The notes below the pieces were generated by a model. That model was not told the origin of the DNA. It saw only the letters and a program-made list of their open reading frames with translations, and did no database searches. Below, piece by piece: positions 24,401-31,583 of a stretch of DNA of 64,000 nt; positions within the stretch are counted from its first letter, which is position 1, and every line of letters begins with the position of its first letter. The translations under genes and the position numbers were made by a program. Source of the DNA: Bombyx mori (lineage: Eukaryota; Arthropoda; Insecta; Lepidoptera; Bombycidae); NCBI RefSeq assembly GCF_030269925.1, contig NC_085107.1, forward strand, positions 10,974,001 to 11,038,000, read 5' to 3'.

Positions 24401-27292
24401 GTACACGACCCGATGTATAATGTGATAAAAGGGTTCAATCATTTATGATTCATGGAGGAAGCAGAATAACGTAGTGTAATGACACCAGACAAAATACATA
24501 AATAAAACATTGTCCCCTGAATCTCGTTGCTAAGCATAAGAAATCTTTGAATAACAACAATATCTAAAGACGACCCGCGAAACGACTAGATCAAATAATG
24601 ACGAAAAATATCATAAACTATTGCTACATTATTTCTATTGGTAATAAGAAATATTAAAGAAATTGGGGTTGCCGAGTCACCTGATCAGACCACCCTCGCT
24701 TTGGGCTTCAACGTACAAGCCGTTTGCCTTCGTGGGAAATATTGAGCCATTTCGGGTTTCTACGGGCAATGTGACCAAAAAAATGCTAGACACGAACACA
24801 TAGTTGACGGACGTTTATAACTGGAACTTTGCAGAAAAGCATTTTATTTATTCGTAAAGCTGTCCGATTCTCAAGACTCGGTAACATTCGGAGTCCAGAT
24901 TTTAGCCATAAAGCATGATGGGGAAAGACGAGTATTCGATTTATGTATACCAATGTATTCTTGTTCGTCTTTCCAGACTTTCCGTTTCCAGATACACTGC
25001 TCTACTTAACTATTAAAACAAGAATTATAAGGATAACTATAACGAATAAAAAAAAAAAGAAAGATAGATGAGATAAGCGCTGTTACGTTAAAAAATGTGC
25101 CGACATTAAAAAAATACAAATATAGGTAATATCAATAAAAAGAATAAACAAATTACATTTTATGAAGATCCTACATGGACAACCCACTAAAATGTATACA
25201 TTTTTTCAGTTTAGAATAACAGCACCTCATCTCTTGCCGTGTACTAGACAAATGAGTATGAAAAGTTTAATACAACGTAAAGTCTGCAGAGGATACTATT
25301 TATATGATTATCATTATGTAGGTAATGAAATTATTTTGTATATCCCACCTACACCGCAAGAGAGGACTTATTTTACAAGCACGATAAAAATAAATATTAA
25401 AATGAAGAAGCGAACGAAGACGAAATAACAACCTTTCAAGAATAAAGTGTCTCGTCTTCATTAGTATTTTGATAAGGTGGGCAGTCGTATTCTGGATATA
25501 GACTATTGTACTGTATTTTCACATGGACTAGCATGCACACTCATTAAAAAAAACGCGGGTAGTTTCTTGTCCAACGTTCTGTGATGTGAAGCTAGTTAGT
25601 GGGAGTAAAAGTACTCGTAACAATTTTTTTGTACTTAAATGGAATCATTTGGTACTTGAGCGCTCTGGTTTGGAGGTTAGGCGGGTAGTTTGTTGTTCAA
25701 CGTTCTGTGATGTGAAGCTAGTTAGTGGGAGTAAAAGTACACGTGACTATTTTTTGTACTTAAATGGAATCATTTGGTACTTGAGCGCTCTGGTTTGGAG
25801 GTGGGAGGCGGGTAGTTTGCTGTTCAACGTTCTGTGATGTGAAGCTAGTTAGTGGGAGTAAAAGTACACGTGACTATTTTTTGTACTTAAACGGAAACAT
25901 TTGGTACTTGAGCGCTCTGGTTTGGAGGTGGGAGCCAATGCGAGGGCGACTTATGCTATGTTTAGCACAATTCATTTTCCTTTCGTGAAGTACCACTTCG
26001 CCATGACAAAGGTATCCTTCGTCACGGGGTAAAATTGAATAATTGAAAGACAATGATAAATAGCGATTTCGTAAGATTTTTCATAAGTTTAAAACAGGCA
26101 TTAATTTGAAACAGTAACAAAAAATTTGTAACGAAGTATATTATTTAAAAAAAAAGCAACGACACTATTCTTCAAACTTGCATCTGTTGTAATAGTAGAA
26201 GGTTTAATGCGCCCGTGAGTTTGTTGAAAGTGGTTTCGTGAAGTTCGTTCTTTTTTGACTGTTGGCGTCGAATATTCAATGTGCTATTTACTTCATTTAA
26301 CACGCAATGATAGTTATATCCCGCGACTGATGTTAAAAAACGCAATATAAAAAAAGTCGCGCGATAAATTACCACCCCACTATTTGTAGTATCGAACTCG
26401 TAAATGAAGCTGAACGCACGCGTTCGCTAACCGCGCCTTTAAGCAGAGACAGCAGCAAGAGTAGAAATCACTAAATATATAACACCGAACATATTAATTG
26501 TACATTTATCTGTGCAGCCTACTCATTCACAACTTCAGATTTGTACTAACTGGGGCCCCAAAACCCGTGGATAAAATCGATACAGCTAACACGCTGGAAA
26601 TCACGGGTAGGGTTGTCAACGATGAGGTGGTATTATTTTATCGATCTCGAAAATTTATTACTTAAAAAATGTTTAATTACAATAGTAATTTCACACAAGC
26701 ATATTGAAATTCATACACAAGTTTTACAGATACAGGTTAGGCATAGGTAGGTGTATGTAACAAATACGAATAAGTTTGTTAATGATACGAAATTTGACAA
26801 CGTTGAGATTACTGTTCTCAGTCTATCTTTTTCAAATATTTCGAATTACGTCGCGTTAATTGATCAAGTAGATATTTAAGATCTAGTAACCAGAACGAAA
26901 TAAGATGTAACTGTTATGGACACACATTGGCATGAATTTACAAAGTAGTTAAATAAATATAAAATAGTAAGCGTGAATAGGCCGGATATACTGTAGGTCA
27001 ATCAACAGAGGATTCAACTTTTCGTTTTGATATTTTACTGCATAAGTGGGTGAAGTGAACATGGCATCCCTAGACAAAGCTCAGTGGCGGTATATGTTCA
27101 TACGTAACCAAGCTGAACTTCACTATGCAATTCAACACCTTTAGTGTCTACTGACTACTCTAAAACAATAGTAGCGTGTTTGACGTGGAATAGTACTGAC
27201 CTTTGATCGTGGAGATCGTCTTGTTCAAATATTTGATCATGGTCCTCTTGTGATAAATTAAGCTCGAACTGTTGCTCCATTGGATTAGACAT
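3399..27292 (-). CDS. Imp: Imp, IGF-II mRNA-binding protein (spliced gene, reference isoform)
   Basis: RNA-binding protein of the IMP/VICKZ family, which binds mRNAs in cytoplasmic granules to control their localisation, stability and translation. The reference model joins 27292-27201, 9508-9341, 8527-8141, 8050-7807, 7686-7531, 6995-6795, 6570-6313 and 3488-3399. This gives 1596 nt and 531 residues with no internal stop, and every junction is GT-AG with matching phase. Visible domains: an acidic N-terminus (1-30), one RRM (about 34-105, starting KVLISGLP), an Arg/Gly-rich linker (112-132), KH1 with GRQG at 154-157, KH2 with GKGG at 234-237, a Pro/Met/Gly-rich linker (298-349), KH3 with GTKG at 366-369, KH4 with GKGG at 455-458, and a short basic, proline-rich tail. 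Vertebrate IMPs have two RRMs; insect proteins have one or a reduced set. From memory, silkworm Imp is Z-linked and a male form promotes male splicing of doublesex. Alternative first exons and ends are listed separately. Confidence 0.95.
3489..5841 (-). other. Imp intron 7, proximal 2.3 kb
   Basis: Intron between exons 7 and 8 (3489-6312 in full). It is AT-rich with no ORF worth reporting. A 20-odd-base duplication containing ATTATTACTCTATGCT occurs at about 4880-4925. The distal part carries a retroposon (5842-6118). Confidence 0.7.
5842..6118 (+). mobile_element. Bm1-type retroposon copy in Imp intron 7
   Basis: The first part matches the other Bm1-type copies here (GAGTTTCTCGCCGGATCTTC, then GATCCGGTAGTAGATTC). 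The 3' half differs and ends in a short A run at 6113-6119. It is oriented against Imp. The family name is from memory. Confidence 0.6.
6265..6312 (-). terminator. Imp: Alternative Imp 3' end: read-through stop and AATAAA after exon 7
   Basis: If the exon 7 donor is not used, the frame continues one codon (GTA, Val) and stops at TGA (6309-6307). A canonical AATAAA follows at 6292-6287, 14 bases beyond the stop, and then GT/T-rich sequence (CCGTATGTCGTATCACTC) such as supports cleavage. This would give a protein ending FYSVQV that lacks the last KH4 helix. Competition between this site and splicing to exon 8 is an inference. Confidence 0.5.
6313..6570 (-). CDS. Imp: Imp exon 7 (KH3 end and KH4)
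   Basis: Eighty-six codons in phase 0 at both ends (residues 417-502). It carries the helix [14 protein letters not shown] that ends KH3, then KH4 with [17 protein letters not shown]. The GKGG loop is intact. A run of four glutamines lies in the KH4 variable loop region. The acceptor is TTTCAG and the donor is CAG|GTATGA. Reading through the donor adds a single Val codon followed by TGA. Confidence 0.95.
6655..6776 (+). mobile_element. LINE 3' end remnant in Imp intron 6
   Basis: Plus-strand translation gives [11 protein letters not shown], two stops, then TLEQA, matching the usual C-terminal pattern of RTE-like LINE proteins (RWM..AQDRS.WR.L.EAYVQQ). It is short, broken and oriented opposite to Imp. 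Confidence 0.5.
6795..6995 (-). CDS. Imp: Imp exon 6 (KH3)
   Basis: Sixty-seven codons in phase 0 (residues 350-416). It starts [20 protein letters not shown], a very strongly conserved KH3 core with the GTKG loop. A Gln/Glu/Pro-rich insert ([14 protein letters not shown]) replaces the short loop seen in other insects, followed by [14 protein letters not shown]. The acceptor is TTTTAG and the donor is AAG|GTAAGA. Confidence 0.95.
7090..7504. mobile_element. DNA element with terminal inverted repeats in Imp intron 5
   Basis: The left end GCGCTCGGAACTTGTTGGC (7090-7108) and the reverse complement of the right end (7486-7504) match at 17 of 19 positions, and GC-rich similarity continues inward. 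The interior is AT-rich with a broken frame (7151-7275) reading [19 protein letters not shown], stop, then an acidic serine-rich run. That looks like the edge of a transposase gene. I could not define a clean target duplication or a superfamily. Confidence 0.55.
7531..7686 (-). CDS. Imp: Imp exon 5 (inter-KH linker)
   Basis: Fifty-two codons in phase 0 (residues 298-349) forming the flexible linker between KH2 and KH3. It contains [16 protein letters not shown], recognisable in insect Imp, then a Gly/Pro/Gln-rich stretch ending GAGDSQ. The acceptor is TTATAG. The donor CAG|GTGATC is non-optimal, so the exon could be skipped without frameshift (156 nt). A DNA element with inverted ends stops 26 bp beyond this donor. 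Confidence 0.93.
7807..8050 (-). CDS. Imp: Imp exon 4 (KH2)
   Basis: 244 nt. The first base completes a Gly codon from exon 3 and the exon ends in phase 0 at CAG|GTACAT. It encodes [20 protein letters not shown] and the rest of KH2 (residues 216-297), including the conserved [16 protein letters not shown] and the helix ending [10 protein letters not shown]. The acceptor is TTTCAG. Confidence 0.95.
8141..8527 (-). CDS. Imp: Imp exon 3 (RRM end, RGG linker, KH1)
   Basis: 387 nt. The first base completes a Gln codon and the last two bases start a Gly codon. It encodes the last RRM segment ([20 protein letters not shown]), an RGG-like linker ([19 protein letters not shown]) that may itself bind RNA, and KH1 with [18 protein letters not shown]. 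The acceptor is TTACAG and the donor is AAAGG|GTAAAC. The linker DNA is GC-rich and opens misleading frames on both strands. Confidence 0.95.
8528..9340 (-). other. Imp intron 2
   Basis: 813-nt intron, AT-rich, with no gene or repeat that I can identify. Confidence 0.8.
9341..9508 (-). CDS. Imp: Imp exon 2 (RRM core), common acceptor for alternative first exons
   Basis: 168 nt. The first base completes a codon begun in exon 1, then [19 protein letters not shown] and the RRM core follow, with the RNP1-like [14 protein letters not shown]. The acceptor is TCGCAACAG and the donor is CA|GTGAGT. The entry phase needs two bases from the preceding exon, a strict test that the four candidate first exons all pass. 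Confidence 0.94.
9734..9747 (+). promoter_or_regulatory. Initiator plus TISU-like start of the nested plus-strand gene
   Basis: The insect initiator motif TCAGT (9734-9738) lies nine bases before ATG at 9745, whose context is CAAAATGGCGGC. That context matches 11 of 12 positions of the TISU element, which drives translation from very short 5' UTRs and also serves as a YY1/Pho-type site. The surrounding 100 bp is GC-rich and CpG-bearing. Confidence 0.45.
9745..9856 (+). CDS. Nested gene, candidate exon 1
   Basis: ATG at 9745 opens [20 protein letters not shown] and runs 37 codons plus one base to donor CAGAG|GTATGC. It lies on the strand opposite Imp, inside intron 1 about 240 bp before exon 2. 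GC content and codon choice look coding. I do not recognise the product. On the minus strand the same DNA opens a frame with a hydrophobic run, but its donors are out of phase with Imp exon 2. Confidence 0.45.
10458..10652 (+). CDS. Nested gene, candidate exon 2
   Basis: 195 nt open throughout, bounded by acceptor TATTTTAAG (10449-10457) and strong donor ATGC|GTAAGT. Its entry phase (two bases complete a codon) fits exon 1 exactly. It reads [20 protein letters not shown] and later [20 protein letters not shown], with an acidic/serine-rich end. The strict stop-free frame between good splice signals makes this the best-supported part of the nested gene. I do not recognise the protein. Confidence 0.5.
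11012..11428 (-). mobile_element. tRNA-headed SINE, near full length
   Basis: The minus strand reads a tRNA-like head (box A TGGCCTATAGG, box B near TTCAAATCCCGC), a middle region, then the common 3' body (GGTGGCAGGGAG... GAGCTCGTC) and an A/T-rich tail. It belongs to the same family as 56530-56944. Confidence 0.75.
11566..11748 (-). mobile_element. Bm1-type retroposon, truncated
   Basis: The plus strand shows the reverse of the family body (CTTCGCAGAATCTACCACCG, AGATCCGGCGAGAAACTCAG) preceded by CCTACCTATTCGCTG, the complement of the 3' end. Confidence 0.75.
11990..12036 (+). CDS. Nested gene, candidate last exon
   Basis: Acceptor TTTAACAG (11982-11989) is followed, in the phase left by exon 2, by [15 protein letters not shown] and TGA (12034-12036). 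AATAAA at 12109-12114 could end the transcript. The whole model would encode 117 residues. This exon is short and its acceptor is mediocre, so a different third exon is quite possible. Confidence 0.28.
12109..12114 (+). terminator. Poly-A signal candidate for the nested gene
   Basis: Canonical AATAAA, 73 bases after the proposed stop. Confidence 0.3.
12231..13126. mobile_element. Unclassified element with terminal inverted repeats
   Basis: GCCCGTATCTTTAGACGTTT (12236-12255) is repeated inverted at 13102-13121 with one mismatch, and weaker similarity continues inward (CTTAACTC, ACTCGAG). The roughly 0.9-kb interior has no transposase frame but several hairpins (12307-12327, 12412-12434) and a 26-bp perfect palindrome. 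I could not identify a target duplication. Confidence 0.55.
12948..12973. repeat. Perfect 26-bp palindrome
   Basis: The half-site TCAAGGTACGTCG is followed immediately by its exact complement with no spacer. It lies within the inverted-repeat element 12231-13126. Confidence 0.95.
13848..14975 (+). mobile_element. mariner element (DD34 class), degraded
   Basis: The ends TTAAGGGTTAAAGTA and, inverted, TTAGGGGTAAAAGTA are flanked by TA on both sides (13846-13847 and 14976-14977). The 1128-bp length is right for mariner. Confidence 0.85.
14038..14915 (+). pseudogene. mariner transposase pseudogene
   Basis: Starts [11 protein letters not shown]. Frames then show the HTH segment [32 protein letters not shown] with the first catalytic Asp, LLHDN with the second, [12 protein letters not shown], and the C-terminus [20 protein letters not shown]. 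Stops and frameshifts break it in several places, including a one-base loss after the second Asp. The third catalytic position is Glu (TEY), where mariner has Asp. The spacing is 34 residues once the lost base is allowed for. Confidence 0.85.
14976..17311. other. Imp intron 1 segment without recognised gene
   Basis: AT-rich. Contains an A run of about 18 at 15103-15120. At 16960-17060 there is a GC-richer patch with ATGGCGGC on the minus strand, which is promoter-like. No coding exon is supported. Confidence 0.5.
17312..17328 (-). CDS. Imp: Imp candidate first coding exon 1b (MAKFR)
   Basis: ATG at 17328 in a good context (CTCAAAATGG) gives five codons, MAKFR, then AG at donor CGAAG|GTATGA, again the phase exon 2 needs (Arg at the junction). 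The frame stays open upstream to another ATG at 17394, so a longer N-terminus is possible. A GC-rich, CpG-bearing patch at 17560-17720 lies just upstream and could be its promoter. This is the weakest-supported coding part of the alternative set, because so short a segment can match by chance. Confidence 0.35.
17329..17720 (-). promoter_or_regulatory. Candidate promoter/5' UTR for Imp exon 1b
   Basis: A CpG-rich block at 17560-17720 (with GACGCGACGCGGC, CCGCTCCGCCGCCC) stands out from AT-rich intron DNA and lies directly upstream of the candidate exon on the minus strand. No TATA box is evident. Confidence 0.3.
17721..18554. other. AT-rich intron 1 segment
   Basis: Nothing recognised. Confidence 0.6.
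18555..18718 (+). mobile_element. SINE 3' body, truncated
   Basis: CCGTGAAGCAGTAATGCGTT through CACCAGGTGGGCTGTGAGCT to a terminal A run, the same family as the tRNA-headed SINEs but lacking the head and part of the middle. Confidence 0.8.
19029..19103. repeat. AT microsatellite
   Basis: Interrupted (TA)n tract next to a SINE tail, possibly derived from it. Confidence 0.9.
19100..19290 (-). mobile_element. SINE 3' body, truncated
   Basis: TGGACGAGCTCACAGCCCAC through ATTACTGCTTCACGG to ACTCACAAGAGG, oriented minus, with its tail in the AT microsatellite. Confidence 0.8.
19291..21349. other. AT-rich intron 1 segment
   Basis: No gene or classified repeat recognised. Open frames here are short and lack codon structure. 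Confidence 0.6.
21350..21685 (+). mobile_element. RTE-like LINE, 3' end with C-terminal ORF fragment
   Basis: A frame to a stop at 21651 reads [34 protein letters not shown] and [18 protein letters not shown], a typical C-terminal tail of LINE endonuclease/reverse-transcriptase proteins. It is followed by a (GAT)n short-repeat tail at 21662-21680, the expected 3' end of RTE-like elements. The element is 5'-truncated. Confidence 0.8.
21686..22261. other. AT-rich intron 1 segment
   Basis: Nothing recognised. Confidence 0.6.
22262..22478 (+). mobile_element. SINE 3' body, diverged
   Basis: CCTGCCTATTTCTGCAGTGA, GGGTGGGGCAGCCGTTG and ACACCTGGTGGGCCATGAG, ending in an A run. It carries a short internal insertion relative to the other copies. 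Confidence 0.75.
22479..23664. other. AT-rich intron 1 segment
   Basis: Nothing recognised. Confidence 0.6.
23665..24092 (+). mobile_element. Non-autonomous Helitron-like element, copy 1
   Basis: The 3' end has the perfect stem-loop AGTCGAATTTCGACT about a dozen bases before a terminal CTAG followed by host T, the classic Helitron signature. The body is about 80-90 percent like 38668-39096 by eye. The 5' TC at 23665 is the best guess because the left end has diverged. Confidence 0.7.
24093..25554. other. AT-rich intron 1 segment
   Basis: Nothing recognised. Confidence 0.6.
25555..25934. repeat. Three tandem units of about 127 bp
   Basis: Units start at 25555, 25681 and 25808, each beginning GCGGGTAGTTT and ending GGTTTGGAGGT. 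Units 2 and 3 are nearly identical and contain the E-box CACGTG (AGTACACGTGACT). Unit 1 has GTACTCGTAAC instead. The repeat lies about 1.3 kb downstream of candidate exon 1a, inside intron 1. Confidence 0.95.
25935..27200. other. Intron 1 segment next to candidate exon 1a
   Basis: Mostly AT-rich. A modestly GC-richer stretch lies at 26390-26600 (ACGCACGCGTTCGC). No exon is supported. Confidence 0.5.
27201..27292 (-). CDS. Imp: Imp candidate first coding exon 1a (30-codon acidic N-terminus)
   Basis: ATG at 27292 opens [20 protein letters not shown] and continues acidic to residue 30, ending AG at donor AAAG|GTCAGT. AG plus the first A of exon 2 gives Arg, reading ...[11 protein letters not shown]. 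An in-frame TAA lies 45 nt upstream of the ATG, so this ATG is the first available start. Composition and codon choice look coding. The resulting protein has 531 residues. A GC-rich promoter-like block starts about 230 bp upstream. Splicing to exon 2 would remove a 17.7-kb intron. The join is an inference from phase and signals. Confidence 0.65.
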
Positions 27293-27850
27293 TATCACAC
27301 TTGAATAAATTTTGAAGGCTTTTGAGTACCGCGTTTAAAATTAAATCCGGCTTGCGTTTGACACGCAAGATAAAAAAAAATCACGCTTACAATCAGAAAA
27401 ATCGGCCTGAACTTTAAAATTTGACAATATTAACAAACATCTAGAAACCACACGTGGGCCGGTAAGCACGAATATAGTGTTTTTAATTCAGCATTATAAT
27501 TTTCTGATATCAAATAGAGGTAATGAATGGAACGGCACCGAGTGCAAACGGCGTCGATGGACGGTTTTACCGATTACAGAACGACGGACTGCGGAATCGT
27601 TGCGGAGAAGGGATACAGACGCGTATGGCACGTGTGCACGGCGTGCGTAAGGTTCGTCAGCTATCGAGATCACTACCCAACTGAGCTGCCTAGCTGATGT
27701 GACGTGCGTCACTGTAACGAAGGAGCGGCGCCGACTCTATTCGATTCTTCGTACAACCATTTCGTGTGGATTTTGTTTGAGAATGCGCGCGCTGGGCGTG
27801 GCTGAGCTGGGGCCCGCGGGGAGAGCCTGCCACACCTTAGTGAAGCGCCA
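27293..27850 (-). promoter_or_regulatory. Candidate promoter/5' region of Imp exon 1a
   Basis: A CpG-rich block at 27520-27850 lies upstream of exon 1a. It contains an initiator-like CTCAGTTGG on the minus strand near 27678-27686, an E-box CACGTG at 27629-27634, and GTGACG/CGTCAC inverted arms around 27699-27712 resembling paired CRE half-sites. The transcription start and any upstream splice are unresolved. Confidence 0.42.
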
Positions 27851-28749
27851 ACTATCGATTTTGAACTTGTCGAATGTAAAAAGATTTACTTTACAATATT
27901 AATTTCAATAATCATTTCGAATCAGTATGTATTAGTTTCGAAGTTTATTTAATGCTTAGGACCTATATGTTTTAATAAAACCGCAGCTGTCGCTTTATCA
28001 AATAATAATATTAATCAGCGCACTTTATTAATTTGAACTATGTCTATATATAAGAAATAATTTTTCAATTTTCATCTGACGCGACGACAATAATTTGATT
28101 ACTTTGTACTAATATCCTGAACAAGATCACCAGGATTAAAAAATGATTAGTTTTAGTCAGGCTCGATTTTATTGCGTGTTTATCGAGTTATGTTACATAC
28201 GGCTGCGACGACATGACTATTTTTACTATTTTGGGGAATAAAATATATTATCATTAAATAAATTAAATTGTTCTGTCGTGATATTACTCTATTAACTATT
28301 ATAAATAGAATTAATTCGTAATTATCGATTCGTACTTAATTTACCAAGAATCCTACCTTCCTACTCTGCTGTTATTTATCATTAGGTCCTCATTTAATCT
28401 GCCCGAAATCTGCCCTGCATTGTTTTAGTTGTCTAATAAGGCACTCTTTAACTGATAATTATTAAATTATTTTGATAGAGCAGTATCTTAGCCAGATAGG
28501 AAGGTATAATGATGCTGTTTAGATAATTTGAATTATAGAACAGACATGTTTGGACGAAAGTAAGATTAATAAACATATTTTGAGTGAGATGCATAGGTAG
28601 TACGCATACTATTATATTAGATAAAATAAGAAACGACTGTCAACTGGATCTCCTACTTAATGATTTTTTACTCGGAACCTAAAATTATAATGGAGAACAT
28701 CTTTTAAGTAACATATTTATAAAGTGATTCAGTTATAACAAAAAAATAT
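27851..28749. other. AT-rich segment
   Basis: Nothing recognised. Confidence 0.6.
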
Positions 28750-29090
28750 TTTTTATAAATTTGTTGTTGACTCGCAATATGGACAGAAAGAGATACCAAA
28801 GGCCAGAAGCCAATACGCTGATCTGACCAGGTCTCCGCCAATATCTATTGTTGTCTCAAGGCTGTCAGCGCTGCTGAAGATCTGGCTCGCTGGTGAACAA
28901 TCGTCAACAGAAAGAAAGATAACAGTTGCTCTTACGTGGAAATTTCGCATTGAGGTCAATGATATTACTCTGATATTAGTCTGTCTGAGTTGTCAGTCTG
29001 ATATTACTATTAAAAAATAAATGTAGATAAAACTTGAGAAAGGTCTGTCCTATGTCCAGCAGTGGAAGTCTATTATAGACTGATGAGAAT
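28750..29090 (+). mobile_element. RTE-like LINE 3' end remnant
   Basis: A broken frame reads WTERDTKGQKPIR, stop, SDQV, the remains of the GRPQ.RW.DD motif. The 3' end has CCTATGTCCAGCAGTGGAAG and ATAGACTGATGA, the very common lepidopteran LINE 3' tail. Confidence 0.6.
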
Positions 29091-31104
29091 AAACTAAAAA
29101 AATTTTTTAGTCATGGTAATAAAAATATGTTTATAACGGAAATACGGTCGAGCCTAGATTTGTGAACAATACTACACTTATTTAATTAATCATTAACTGG
29201 AATTTCACTGTAAATGTCCTATCTTCACTAAAGATCCCTTCACTGTGCACTGTTGCACACGCGCTAGACCTCTTTTTTCATGATTTTTTATTGAATCGTA
29301 AGAGTTCGTACCTTGAAGGTTTTCAAAAATCATTTTTATTAAGAGCGCTTACAATCGCCGAGGCACAATTAAGGTTGCCAATCATAAAGTAAACAATAGT
29401 TTGTTTTTCGCTCATCAATGTTAAAAATAAAGTTTGTAAAATGCTATATCTTTGATTTAAACATACATTATTAAAAAATAGAAAGAGTCTCGTAGAAGCG
29501 GCAGTGCTATCGCCAGTGGAGTCTACGGGAACGAACCTCACTTCGCTCTTTTCGAACAGCGTTACGGACGTTTTTTGTAATTGGAACTGTTATTATTATG
29601 TTTTTTGGACAAATTAATCAATCTTCTTTGTGATAAATAATCATCTTGATAATTATTATGTATATATGTAAAAACATTGTTACGTTAGTTCTGTTGAGAT
29701 GTCGAAAAAATATCCATAATTAATCTCTAATATATGAAATTAACATTCGAGAAATAAATATATTTAAAATGTCGTATAAATTACACATATCTACTTCGTT
29801 CCTCGCAACTTCAGTATTTGCGGCATAGATAGAAATATAATAAAACCTGTTCAAATACTGTTAATTTTACATTAAGGCAAATTTGCTTAATTTCTAGTAC
29901 AAAGAGTTAGCTAACCTGGATTGACGACAAATCATTTGAGAGAAAAAATATTTTAAACACGAACTATTGTATCTGTAATTTTTTCTTTAATAACACTGCA
30001 TATTCGGTATGTGTGTTCAACGAGCATAGCATGACTATGAATGTATTTAACGAAATGAAAATTTTCGTTCTTGTGCTTTAGGCTAGTACGCTTGGCTCTA
30101 TGATAAGTTTTTAGTAACAACAATAAGTATTTTTGTAAAATATAAAAATATATTTTTTATTATCGATAACATTAAATACAAGCAATCACTAAAACGATAA
30201 CAGTTCGTGAAGTATATTTGTTACTGGGTCCGTACAACGGCGCCCCGCGCCCATGCCTTTTTCACAGCGCTCGCCCGGGGCCCGCGGAGGGCGGTCGCCC
30301 GACACCGCCTACTTCGTCGGGTACAGGCGTCGCCCGCCTCGTGTACTGCTGTACCTTAAATTACAGATAGTCCAAATAGAAATATTGCTTCGACAGAATG
30401 TACACTGTGGTGAACCAACACGTTCACTACAACACTATGAGAAGCAATATCTTTCGTGCTTAAAGACAAACTGCGAAAACCTACCTCTGAATGAACCAAA
30501 GACAAGAAGACCCAAAAAACTAAATTCATGGTCAAGTGCCCATAAAAACATTAATCAACCAGCATAGTAATGCGATGTGTGTACAACTGTCCGAGAACAA
30601 ACTGAATTTAAAATAGCGTCGCATATTATGCGATGCGTGCGGCGACAGCGAGACCACTAAAGTAAACGGCTCACTCGACTCTCGACGATGCTGTGCACTA
30701 AGCGGTCGTACATTGGTACGTCATCGAATGAATCATTGAAACAGTCACTCAACGAACCGACATACCAGTGTCATGCTGTTGTATTATTATTTTATATATT
30801 TCATACATACAACACTGACACTTTACAACTGTAATTAGGTATTAGTACAATTGCCTATGAAGCTAGACCGAAGCAGACAGTGTTTTCACAACTTAGGTAC
30901 GTTACGTAAATTATTTTAGAACACACATAGATATTTACGCAGTTAGAATGGGTGCATATTGTCATCCATGTAAGTTTTTTCATCTCTCTCTGACAGGATA
31001 AAATGATTATCATTCAATGATAGAATAGGAAAGACAATTTTTCAATTTCAGCAGTTTTGGACAGACAATATGCTAAGATATTATTGTAGGCGAAGAAGTA
31101 TAAC
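29091..31104. other. AT-rich segment with a small GC-rich island
   Basis: Mostly featureless. At 30232-30350 there is an abrupt GC-rich block (GCTCGCCCGGGGCCCGCGGA) opening a plus-strand frame of 104 codons from 30253. The GC-rich part covers only the first third and the protein is not recognised. Confidence 0.5.
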
Positions 31105-31583
31105 TTAAAGGCTTCGTCAAACAGAACGCGTAATTAGCGCGCGTCAGAGCGCTACGCTATGACGCCGAGATGTTTTTTTTTTTCCTACCTAAGCTGCTTG
31201 CTGCTGCTAATAGCCTTAGGGGCTATTTCAGCGTAACCGTGGCTAGTAGGTGAACTCACGGGGCTCAAACCTGATGACGTTGCTAACACGAACCCAAGCA
31301 AGAGCCGTGCTTCGCAGAATCTACCACCGGATCGGAAACGCGACCCACTGAGAAGATCCGGCGAGAAACAGTGGGCTGTGTCTGAGAGTTAAAGCCGAGA
31401 TGTGATGTACTACTGTGGTAACATGCCGTCACACAGAGCGCCAGCGCTATAAGCGCTATAGCGCTGGCGCTCTGTTTGACGGTATGTTACCATAGTAGTA
31501 CAACACATCTCGGCCTCATAGCGCGGCGTTAGTTTAGCGCTCTGACGCGCGCTAAGTACGCGTTCTGTTTGACAAAGGCTTAA
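31105..31583. mobile_element. Foldback (long inverted-repeat) element flanked by TTAA
   Basis: The left arm (GTCAAACAGAACGCGT, GCGCGCGTCAGAGCGCTA) and the right arm are long complementary repeats. A central palindrome (GAGCGCCAGCGCTATA and its complement) sits at about 31436-31473. TTAA occurs at both ends (31105-31108, 31580-31583) as expected of a TTAA target duplication. A retroposon has inserted between the left arm and the centre. Confidence 0.8.
31173..31393 (-). mobile_element. Bm1-type retroposon nested in the foldback element
   Basis: The poly-A end (poly-T on plus) is at 31173 and the body shows CTACCACCGGATCGGAAACG. It is flanked by a 9-bp duplication GCCGAGATG (31164-31172 and 31394-31402), so it inserted after the foldback element. 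Confidence 0.88.

Noticed and set aside
25555..25934. CRISPR-like array
   Set aside because: Units of 127 bp are head-to-tail without distinct spacers, in a eukaryotic genome. It is a simple tandem repeat.
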